This document shows positions 1 through 5,157 of a DNA stretch of 5,176 bases, in pieces. The DNA comes from Atopobium sp. GTDB lineage: Bacteria; Actinomycetota; Coriobacteriia; Coriobacteriales; Atopobiaceae. Position 1 is the first letter of the stretch; each line of letters starts with the position of its first letter. A program made the position numbers and the translations under genes. The notes below the pieces were generated by a model. It searched no databases and had not been told where the DNA came from. It saw only the letters and a list, made by a program, of their open reading frames with translations. Location of the stretch: NCBI GenBank assembly GCA_015259035.1, contig JABZHC010000051.1, positions 1-5,176 on the forward strand, written 5' to 3'.

Positions 1-209
1 AGGTTGCCGGAGAAGTGCAGGTGGGTATCGATAAGACCTGGCATAATGGTGCGGCCCTGGATGTCACGGACCTCATAGCCCTCTGGAACCTCAGTGCGAG
101 GACCAGCATAAGCGATCTTCTTGTCGTCTACGAGGACAAGAGAATCCTCAACAGGAGCGGCGCCAGTGCCGTCAACGAGCTTTCCGCCTACAAAAGCAAT
201 CTTACTCAT
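1..209 (-). CDS. Amidohydrolase family protein, N-terminal part (runs off the window edge)
   Basis: This is the first 69 codons of a metal-dependent hydrolase; the rest lies beyond position 1. The visible part is the small N-terminal beta-sandwich typical of the amidohydrolase superfamily (imidazolonepropionase/dihydroorotase-like): FVGGKLVDGTG at residues 6-16, a strand pair ending at KKIAYAG (30-36), then TIMPGLIDTHLH at 54-65. The H63-x-H65 pair is the classic metal-binding motif at the end of the first barrel strand, so the enzyme should be an active, cytoplasmic metallo-hydrolase of a C-N bond (cyclic amide, amine or dipeptide). No signal peptide is seen. The ATG at 209 is preceded by AGAGG nine bases upstream, within a purine-rich AGAGGGGG tract. 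It lies 136 bases downstream of a codirectional permease with no canonical terminator between, which suggests co-transcription and a substrate delivered by that permease. The exact substrate cannot be assigned because the catalytic C-terminal part is missing. Confidence 0.88.
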   Translation of the reverse strand, partial: MSKIAFVGGKLVDGTGAAPVEDSLVLVDDKKIAYAGPRTEVPEGYEVRDIQGRTIMPGLIDTHLHFSGN

Positions 210-243
210 TTCTTTCCCCCTCTAGTAAATGATAAATACTATC

Positions 244-274
244 TTTTTGCGCCCACCCTTTTTGGGCGCAAAAA
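244..274. other. Perfect hairpin between permease and amidohydrolase genes, not a canonical terminator
   Basis: The arm TTTTTGCGCCCA (244-255) is the exact reverse complement of TGGGCGCAAAAA (263-274), leaving a seven-base loop. The stem has a GC core of six pairs flanked by A:T pairs. On both strands the T-run lies 5' of the GC core and the A-run 3' of it, the reverse of an intrinsic terminator, so read-through from the permease into the amidohydrolase is expected. It may act as an mRNA-stability or processing hairpin, or as a protein-binding palindrome. Its function is not shown by sequence. Confidence 0.6.
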
Positions 275-345
275 ATCCAAACTAAAGAAACAAATAACGT
301 GCTTAGTTCAACGTACCGATGAAACCTTTAGAGCTTGCAAGCAAC

Positions 346-1788
346 TTATGCTGCTGCCTTCTCAGACTGACGACCAAAGATCATGAAGATGGCCATACCA
401 ATAACAATCCAAGAAATGGTGATGATCCACTCAACTGGCTTCAGTGCTGCAGGACTGAAAGGAACAACCATCAGACCGATGATGATGCTGCCAGCAAGAA
501 TTGCAGCAAGGATACCTGCGATACCACCGTTGACCTTGTAAGGACGAGGCAGGTCTGGCTCGGTCTGACGCAGGCGCAGGCAGGCAACGCCAGCCATGGT
601 GCATGCGAAGATGAAGCCAAGAGAAGCAACGTTGGTCAGAGGAACAAGCATGTTGCGGCCGAGGAATGGACCAACAAGGGTCAGGCCAGCCATGAACATG
701 TTTGCAGTCAGAGGTGCGCCAGACTTAGGGTCAATCTTTGCGAATGCCTCTGGGAGCATCTTCTTACGACCAAGAGCGAGCATCAAACGAGTTGAAGCAC
801 CAAAGAAGGAGTTCATTGGGCCCAGAGGTCCAAGCGTTGCAATGATGAGCATTGCAATGTAGAAGAACAGGTTGATGCGCTCGAGAACTGCAAGTGCAGG
901 AACAGAAGACTTAACAAACTCGTGCCAGTCAATCATGGTTCCGAATGCATAGATGCAGATGAGATAGAAGATACCAGATGCCATAAGTGCAAGTGCAGGA
1001 ATGATGCCAAACTTCTTCCAATCAAGGTCAGCAGAAGCCTCTTCTGCCTGCTGTGGAATGGTGTCAAAGCCAGCGTAGAAGAATGGAGTCATAACAAGTA
1101 CTGCAATGATGCCACCAAAGAAGCTGGTAGCCTTTGTGCCCTCTCCACCTGCAACCTCAGTTGCCTGGGAGAAGAGTGGGAGGCCGTTGCTTGGAGAACC
1201 AGTTGCAAAGGAGATAACCATTGCAAGGATCATACCAGTCAGCAGAGCCTTAGTCAGGAAGCTCGAAAGCTTAGCTGCTGCGCCAGCGCCCTTAAAGTTA
1301 AGGAAGATGACCAGAATGGCAAAGCAAAGAGCGATGACTGTTGGCCACAGGTAAACATCTGCACCAAGGATGGTGTAGAGCTTAACGGAGCGCAGCCAAG
1401 AAAGAATTGGGAATGCACCAAAGCGGTCGGTGAGAAGCGTGGAAATAGCAATTGCCTCCCAAGGGCACAGTGGAGCGTTACCCAGAAGGAGCATCCAGCC
1501 GGTAAAGAAGCCCATTGGGCGGCCGAATGTCCTGTCGACGTACTCAATGATGCCACCAGAAATTGGAATAGCAGCAGTAAGCTCGCCAAAAACACATCCA
1601 ATTGGTACAAGGAAAATTGCGCCAATTGCGAATGCGATCATCGCGGGGAATGGTCCTCCACCAAGAACCATCCAGTCGCCTACCAGGAGCACCCATCCGG
1701 TACCAATGATCGCACCAAATCCGATGGTAAAGAAGTTGAATAGACTCAACGACTTTTGCATCTCAGGTGCCTCGGCATTTTCTGCCAT
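346..1788 (-). CDS. APC-superfamily amino acid/amine permease
   Basis: This is a 480-residue integral membrane transporter with about twelve hydrophobic segments, the usual length and topology for the amino acid-polyamine-organocation superfamily. Segment 1 carries the broken-helix substrate-site motif GFGAIIGTGW (residues 23-32). Segment 6 carries FFYAGFDTIPQQAEE (236-250), the counterpart of the family's Y/F-x-GF-x(5)-EE motif. The loop after segment 8 has RLMLALGRKKMLP (334-346), a family hallmark. RPYKVNGG (415-422) precedes the last two helices. It should import an amino acid or related amine, probably by proton- or sodium-coupled symport or by exchange; the substrate cannot be read from sequence. 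The ATG at 1788 has AAGGAG six bases upstream, a strong ribosome site. A lysR gene lies just upstream on the same strand and an amidohydrolase downstream, suggesting an uptake-and-hydrolysis operon. A long plus-strand open frame opposite it (922-1743) is a shadow. Confidence 0.9.
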   Translation of the reverse strand: MAENAEAPEMQKSLSLFNFFTIGFGAIIGTGWVLLVGDWMVLGGGPFPAMIAFAIGAIFLVPIGCVFGELTAAIPISGGIIEYVDRTFGRPMGFFTGWMLLLGNAPLCPWEAIAISTLLTDRFGAFPILSWLRSVKLYTILGADVYLWPTVIALCFAILVIFLNFKGAGAAAKLSSFLTKALLTGMILAMVISFATGSPSNGLPLFSQATEVAGGEGTKATSFFGGIIAVLVMTPFFYAGFDTIPQQAEEASADLDWKKFGIIPALALMASGIFYLICIYAFGTMIDWHEFVKSSVPALAVLERINLFFYIAMLIIATLGPLGPMNSFFGASTRLMLALGRKKMLPEAFAKIDPKSGAPLTANMFMAGLTLVGPFLGRNMLVPLTNVASLGFIFACTMAGVACLRLRQTEPDLPRPYKVNGGIAGILAAILAGSIIIGLMVVPFSPAALKPVEWIITISWIVIGMAIFMIFGRQSEKAAA

Positions 1789-1858
1789 GTCCCACTCCTT
1801 CCCGTAATAACTCGGACGAAGAACTTAATGAGACTATGTTTGCACCCGAAGCCATTTG

Positions 1859-1928
1859 AAAAAAGAAGTAGCGCCCTCTGGGCGTCAGATAAACCCGTAA
1901 GCGTAAAGGCTACAACCGCGAGCGGTAG
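1859..1928 (-). terminator. Terminator-like element with alternative stems (lysR terminator or permease attenuator)
   Basis: On the minus strand the order is CTACCG (1928-1923), a four-base loop, CGGTTGTAGC (1918-1909), then later the small GC hairpin GCCC-AGA-GGGC (1883-1873), then GCTAC (1872-1868), followed directly by TTCTTTTTT (1867-1859). The middle segment GTAGC can pair either with the upstream CTACCG arm or with the downstream GCTAC that borders the U tract. The stems are short and the second pairing encloses a large bulge, so this is a moderate case. It could simply end lysR transcription. Confidence 0.35.
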
Positions 1929-1981
1929 TTAAATCTTTTTACATCTTTACCAATATCTAATAACAGTTATGCAATTTTCAA

Positions 1982-2002
1982 ATAGTTAACGTACACAACT
2001 AT
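1982..2002. promoter_or_regulatory. LysR-type operator candidate (T-N11-A dyad)
   Basis: ATAGTT (1982-1987) and AACTAT (1997-2002) form a perfect six-base inverted repeat with a nine-base spacer. Symmetric positions within it give T-N11-A, the consensus of LysR-type regulator boxes. It begins ten bases past the lysR stop codon and lies just upstream of the candidate permease -35 TTGAAA. This position would suit activation of the permease operon by the adjacent regulator. Binding is inferred, and short AT-rich dyads do arise by chance. Confidence 0.42.
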
Positions 2003-2012
2003 GTATCAATCT

Positions 2013-2861
2013 TTAGCTCAAATACTTTAAAAACTCTTCTGTAGTGCGCGACATCTCGCCTTTTACGCGATGCGTAATAAAGACATTACGATGTACGGGA
2101 GTTTCCAGATGATGTACATCAATATCAAAATTTGTACCTTTTGTTGCCTCAAGTGGCAGCAAACTTACGCCAAGACCCGACTCTACCATGGACATAATGG
2201 TGAATGAATCCGATGACGCAAACGTCATGCGTGCGTTTTTAAGTTGCTTTTGAAGCAGAGGAGCTGTCTCAATATCAACAATAAAGGGCTCTTCAATAAG
2301 ACGCTTAACAGGAATTGTCTCAAGGTCCTTCTCGTAATGTCCTTTTTGAGAAACAACAATAACCTCATCATGATCAAATAAAGTTGAAGTAAATCCCTGC
2401 TCAGTTGCGCGGGTCATAGTAAAACTAATATCCACTTTACCCTTGCTAATAAGACGCAGAGCTTCTCCATACGTGCACTCGATAACTTCAACTTTAATAT
2501 TTGGGTGATCAGTCATGTACTTCTTCAAATGACCTGGAAGTGCTCGCGAAAGAAAACTCGAAGGTGCAGCAATAACAAGGTTGCCCATCTCAATGGCGCT
2601 GACGCGATTCACTTGATTGCTCAACTTGCTGTATGCCTGGCACACCTCTTCTGCAACAGGCAAAAGCGTCTTTCCCTCAGGAGTCAGACTTACATAGCCG
2701 CCATGTCTGTTAAACAAGCGGACATCCCACTCTTTTTCTAGACTTGCCACCATGCGACTAATAGACGACTGAGTGCATCCCAGCTCTTCTGCCGCCACCG
2801 TAAAGCTACTGTGATACGCCGCGGAAGTGAAAGCCTGGAATTTGTGCAGGTTGGTCTCCAT
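2013..2861 (-). CDS. LysR-family transcriptional regulator
   Basis: This is a DNA-binding regulator of 282 residues, slightly short of the usual 290-330. The N-terminal winged helix-turn-helix is clear: HKFQAF at 6-11, SSFTVAAEELGCTQSSISR at 18-36 (helix-turn-helix), and the wing region LEKEWDVRLFNR at 41-52. The rest is a periplasmic-binding-protein-like effector domain starting near GNLVIAAPSS, with a late SGLGVSLLP segment typical of the family. I chose the ATG at 2861 because METNLHKFQAF fits the normal family start and a candidate promoter (2907-2934) would begin RNA near 2900. An in-frame TTG at 2894 with AAGGA four bases upstream is the alternative and would add eleven residues; the ATG itself has only a weak GGGGG site. 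The gene lies upstream of, and codirectional with, the permease-amidohydrolase pair, which it probably controls; the effector is unknown. Confidence 0.92.
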   Translation of the reverse strand: METNLHKFQAFTSAAYHSSFTVAAEELGCTQSSISRMVASLEKEWDVRLFNRHGGYVSLTPEGKTLLPVAEEVCQAYSKLSNQVNRVSAIEMGNLVIAAPSSFLSRALPGHLKKYMTDHPNIKVEVIECTYGEALRLISKGKVDISFTMTRATEQGFTSTLFDHDEVIVVSQKGHYEKDLETIPVKRLIEEPFIVDIETAPLLQKQLKNARMTFASSDSFTIMSMVESGLGVSLLPLEATKGTNFDIDVHHLETPVHRNVFITHRVKGEMSRTTEEFLKYLS

Positions 2862-2906
2862 ACTTGGCCCCCATTCAAGTACGTGGCCCAACAATTCATC
2901 CTTAAA

Positions 2907-2934
2907 AATATCATTCTACCTGCAATTTAGTAAA
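2907..2934 (-). promoter_or_regulatory. Candidate lysR promoter
   Basis: On the minus strand, TTTACT (2934-2929) and GATATT (2912-2907) are separated by 16 bases, resembling a -35/-10 pair for the housekeeping sigma factor. It lies just after the ftsEX terminator, so lysR has its own transcription. A T-N11-A dyad, TAAA-N5-TTTA (2931-2943), overlaps the -35 and could mediate autoregulation. Both matches to consensus are imperfect. Confidence 0.35.
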
Positions 2935-2947
2935 TACCGTTTAACGT

Positions 2948-2981
2948 AAAAAGACCCCGTGAACGGTTTTCACGAGGTCTT
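2948..2981 (-). terminator. Rho-independent terminator of ftsEX
   Basis: On the minus strand the arm AAGACCTCGTGAA (2981-2969) pairs with TTCACGGGGTCTT (2963-2951) over 13 positions, including one G-U wobble, around a five-base loop. The stem ends in TT and continues with TTT, giving a run of five U residues. On the plus strand the wobble becomes an A-C mismatch and there is no U-run, so it works in the minus direction. It lies about 80 bases past the ftsX stop codon and separates ftsEX from lysR. Confidence 0.88.
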
Positions 2982-3012
2982 ACCTTGCAATCTTTATGTA
3001 AAAAACTTTCTT

Positions 3013-3042
3013 AATTGATACTTCACTTTGACAATTGAAGTA
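3013..3042 (-). repeat. Inverted repeats just after the ftsX stop codon
   Basis: TACTTCA (3019-3025) and TGAAGTA (3036-3042) form a seven-base inverted repeat with a ten-base loop. A second, overlapping pair, AATTG (3013-3017) and CAATT (3032-3036), cannot form at the same time. Neither is followed directly by a U-run, so the real terminator is the one at 2948-2981. A role as a 3' stabilising hairpin is possible but unproven. Confidence 0.35.
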
Positions 3043-3058
3043 CCAGGTTGCTTAGTTG

Positions 3059-3994
3059 CTATGCCTTCAGATAGCGGCCCATAGCAATAGCAGAACCAAA
3101 GAGTCCCAGTAGCAGGCCAAGGAGCAGCAAAAGGCCACTCATACCCAGCATGACCGTTGTTGGAATAGCAAAGGTCAAGAAGGTCATGCTTTCTGCCATA
3201 ACCGGGAGAAGCATGTGGGCTCCAACAACCAAAACGACAATGGCGAGAAGAGCACCGATAAGTGCCTCAAGCACGCCTTCCATAAGGAATGGTCCGCGAA
3301 TAAAGCCGTTAGATGCACCAACCAGACGCATGATTGCAATCTCACGACGGCGAGCGTTAATAGCAAGGCGAATGGTGTTGTTAATAAAGACAAAGGCAAC
3401 AAACACCAGAAGTCCAACAAGGCCAATAGCGCCAATACGAATGTATGCTGTTACGCTAAACAGGCGCTCAACGGTCTCGCGACCATACTGAACATCACCG
3501 GATGGATTGCTCTTATTATCCGCAATGGCTGCAAAAGATGATGAAGAAGCAATGCGCTGGGCAACTTCCTGAACATCCTTAGGATCCTTGAGTTTGATTA
3601 CAAGAGATGCAGGAATTGGATTCTGGCCATCAAGAGCAGAAACCGCATCAGAAGCATTGCGATAACTCATGGTGGTGCGGTACTCCTCAAGAGCCTGCTC
3701 TTTGCTCTTATAGGTTACAGACTCAACCGTATCCCAGCCTTGAACTTCTTGCTGGAAAGCAGTTACTGCAGCCTGATCTGCGTCATCCGAAAGAAATGCC
3801 TGGATAGTAACGCGGTTCTCGACACTTCCTACCATGTTCTCGATAAGAGCGGAGCCAAGAATAAACAGGCCGATGATGAACAGAGACAAGAAGATGGTTA
3901 CGATTGCACCAAGAGCGGTAGACCAGTTCCTTCTAAAGTGGCTTCCGGCCTCACGCAGAGAGTATCCAAAATTAGAGAGCCCCATAGTAGCCAT
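3059..3994 (-). CDS. ftsX: Cell division ABC transporter, membrane subunit FtsX
   Basis: FtsX is the membrane partner of FtsE. The complex does not transport a solute; it relays ATP hydrolysis across the membrane to activate peptidoglycan hydrolases at the division site. The 311-residue product has the expected layout: a cytoplasmic N-terminus with SLREAGSHFRRNW (12-24), membrane segment 1 (about 27-52), an extracellular domain (about 53-182), and three further membrane segments near 184-206, 240-262 and 280-304. The cytoplasmic loop RLAINARRREIAIMRLVGAS (209-228) is the signature FtsX/MacB-like region that contacts the ATPase. The start at 3994 was chosen for its AAGG six bases upstream inside a purine-rich AGGAGAAGGGAGG tract; ATG 3985 is also possible. 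The reading frame is open back to 4066, but that stretch lies deep in ftsE and has no family resemblance. The start overlaps the ftsE 3' end by 23 bases, implying translational coupling. No hydrolase gene is adjacent. Confidence 0.95.
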   Translation of the reverse strand: MATMGLSNFGYSLREAGSHFRRNWSTALGAIVTIFLSLFIIGLFILGSALIENMVGSVENRVTIQAFLSDDADQAAVTAFQQEVQGWDTVESVTYKSKEQALEEYRTTMSYRNASDAVSALDGQNPIPASLVIKLKDPKDVQEVAQRIASSSSFAAIADNKSNPSGDVQYGRETVERLFSVTAYIRIGAIGLVGLLVFVAFVFINNTIRLAINARRREIAIMRLVGASNGFIRGPFLMEGVLEALIGALLAIVVLVVGAHMLLPVMAESMTFLTFAIPTTVMLGMSGLLLLLGLLLGLFGSAIAMGRYLKA

Positions 3995-5000
3995 AGCCTC
4001 CCTTCTCCTGGTCGCGGACAATGTGACCAGCCTCAAGAGCAATAACGCGCTTACGCATAGAGTCAACCATCTCGCGATCGTGTGTTGCCATTACAACCGT
4101 AGTGCCCGCACGGTTAATGCGGTCAAGAAGCTTCATAATGCCCAGAGAAATTGCTGGGTCCAAGTTACCCGTAGGCTCGTCGCAGATAAGCAGTGGTGGG
4201 CGGTTAACCATTGCGCGAGCAACGGAAACACGCTGCTGCTCACCACCAGAAAGCTGGTCTGGGTAAGCGCTCATCTTTTGACCAAGGCCTACCAGGCGCA
4301 GAACCTCTGGAACCTGAATATCAATAACAGGACGAGGCTTGCCAATGCACTCAAGTGCAAAGGATACGTTCTCATAGACGGTCTTATCGGGCAGAAGCTT
4401 AAAGTCCTGGAAGACGGTACCAATCTGACGACGCAGATAAGGAACCTTGGAGTTACGCATACGTGTAAGGTCCTGACCAGCAACAATAACCTGTCCGTGA
4501 GTTGCCTTCTGCTCACGCGTGATAAGACGCAAGAGAGATGACTTACCGGAACCAGAGTGTCCAACTACAAAGACAAACTCACCTGGGTAGATATCAGCGC
4601 TGATGTTATCAAGTGCTGGACGATTTGGCTGCGATGGATACACAAGCGAAGCGTTCTTGAAAGAAATGGTTGGAGTACCAGTACGCTCTACCTTAGGTGC
4701 ATCTTGAGCTAGATCTGCAAAAAACTTTGCACGATCAAGAGGTGCCTGCTCAGGGTTGTTTTGCTGCTCAGCAGTTACCACGTGTACAGCTTCTGCTCCA
4801 GAAGCAAATGGATCAGATACAGTTGTTACAGGTTCAGCAGCCTGGGCCACTGGCACATCAGCAGAAAAGTCCTGAGTTTCAACTTGATCAGCCACAACGT
4901 CTTGCTGGTCAAGCTGGTTCAGATCATCCTGAGAAATTACCCCAAAACGGTCATCAAACGAGGACTCCTGTTGCTCATCAGTGCGAAAATGATTAGCCAC
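3972..5000 (-). CDS. ftsE: Cell division ATP-binding protein FtsE with a long N-terminal extension
   Basis: This is the cytoplasmic ATPase of FtsEX. From about residue 110 it is a complete ABC domain: Walker A GHSGSGKS (147-154), Q-loop Q198 in TVFQDFKLL, signature LSGGEQQR (250-257), Walker B LLICDEPTG (270-278) with catalytic E275, D-loop NLD (279-281) and switch histidine H307. All key residues are intact. Typical FtsE is about 220-230 residues and starts near the ABC domain; this product has 342. The extra 110 residues are acidic (22 Asp/Glu against 6 Lys/Arg) and glutamine-rich (13 Gln), with low complexity, so probably disordered. The tail is real coding sequence by its translation signals: GTG at 5000 has AAGGAG five bases upstream, and there is no other Met codon before residue 181. 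It is followed by overlapping ftsX, which confirms the assignment. Confidence 0.96.
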   Translation of the reverse strand: MANHFRTDEQQESSFDDRFGVISQDDLNQLDQQDVVADQVETQDFSADVPVAQAAEPVTTVSDPFASGAEAVHVVTAEQQNNPEQAPLDRAKFFADLAQDAPKVERTGTPTISFKNASLVYPSQPNRPALDNISADIYPGEFVFVVGHSGSGKSSLLRLITREQKATHGQVIVAGQDLTRMRNSKVPYLRRQIGTVFQDFKLLPDKTVYENVSFALECIGKPRPVIDIQVPEVLRLVGLGQKMSAYPDQLSGGEQQRVSVARAMVNRPPLLICDEPTGNLDPAISLGIMKLLDRINRAGTTVVMATHDREMVDSMRKRVIALEAGHIVRDQEKGGYGYYGAL

Positions 5001-5005
5001 AGTTG

Positions 5006-5011
5006 CTCCTT
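5006..5011 (-). promoter_or_regulatory. Ribosome binding site fixing the ftsE GTG start
   Basis: AAGGAG on the minus strand sits five bases before the GTG at 5000. It is the best ribosome site at the 5' end of the gene and supports the unusual N-terminal extension being translated. Confidence 0.75.
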
Positions 5012-5042
5012 TTCTTACTCCGAAGAGACAAATACAAAGTTT

Positions 5043-5071
5043 ATTTTACCAAAAGTGCAGGTATGTTACAC
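5043..5071 (-). promoter_or_regulatory. Candidate extended -10 promoter of ftsE
   Basis: On the minus strand TGGTAAAAT (5051-5043) matches an extended -10 (TGN followed by TAAAAT). A weak -35, GTGTAA (5071-5066), lies 17 bases upstream. Transcription would start near 5036, giving a leader of roughly 36 bases. A heptamer repeat (5056-5062 and 5076-5082) brackets the -35. Confidence 0.42.
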
Positions 5072-5082
5072 GTCATGCAGGT
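5056..5082. repeat. Direct repeat TGCAGGT, two copies 20 bases apart
   Basis: TGCAGGT occurs at 5056-5062 and 5076-5082, a spacing of about two helical turns. One copy lies between the proposed ftsE -10 and -35 and the other just upstream of the -35, an arrangement seen in operators. A seven-base match can also be chance. Confidence 0.4.
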
Positions 5083-5110
5083 CATCCACAGAAAAACCGC
5101 CTCTTCTTTT

Positions 5111-5156
5111 TGAACTGCCTCCCATTTCTTATGTCCAAGAAATAGGAGGCAGTTCA
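5111..5156. repeat. 46-base hairpin upstream of ftsE, enclosing a plus-strand SD sequence
   Basis: TGAACTGCCTCC (5111-5122) is the exact complement of GGAGGCAGTTCA (5145-5156). After one opposed pair (C5123/A5144), ATTTCTT (5124-5130) pairs with AAGAAAT (5137-5143) around a six-base loop. In a minus-strand RNA the opposed pair becomes a U-G wobble, giving a 20-pair stem; in a plus-strand RNA it is a C-A mismatch. No U-run follows on either strand, so it is not a canonical terminator. In plus-strand RNA the right arm contains AGGAGG, eight bases before an ATG at 5158. Confidence 0.7.
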
Positions 5157-5157
5157 T

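Larger units (their letters stand above)
1789..2012 (-). promoter_or_regulatory. Permease upstream region between lysR and permease
   Basis: This 224-base AT-rich gap has no supportable gene. It holds, in the direction of transcription, a T-N11-A dyad (1982-2002), a candidate promoter with TTGAAA (1976-1981) and GATATT (1952-1957) separated by 18 bases, alternative stems ending in a U-rich tract (1859-1928), and the permease ribosome site AAGGAG (1795-1800). A second, weaker promoter possibility downstream of the U-rich tract is TTTCAA, 17 bases, CATAGT. Which one is used decides whether the stem region is a lysR terminator or a permease leader attenuator. Confidence 0.45.

Noticed and set aside
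333..342. Ten-base palindrome GCTTGCAAGC just after the permease stop
   Set aside because: Perfect but with no loop and no repeat elsewhere in the window; too short to assign a role.
15..386. Plus-strand open frame of 123 codons at the left edge
   Set aside because: It runs antisense to the amidohydrolase start, across the hairpin and into the permease 3' end, with no family resemblance.
922..1743. Plus-strand open frame of 273 codons opposite the permease
   Set aside because: It lies wholly antisense to a clear APC permease, is rich in Cys, Asn, Lys and Trp with no recognisable domain, and has no ribosome site I could support. It is a shadow of codon bias in the real gene.
2862..2894. lysR start at TTG 2894
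   Set aside because: It has a fair AAGGA site, but the eleven added residues precede the normal family N-terminus and the likely transcription start would fall near its ribosome site. Kept as an alternative only.
3995..4066. Longer ftsX starting at 4066
   Set aside because: The extra 24 residues are translated from within the ftsE coding region in another frame and do not resemble the FtsX N-terminus; purine-rich ribosome signals precede 3994.
3834..4541. Plus-strand open frame of 235 codons opposite ftsX and ftsE
   Set aside because: It spans the junction of two conserved minus-strand genes and shows no domain; shadow frame.
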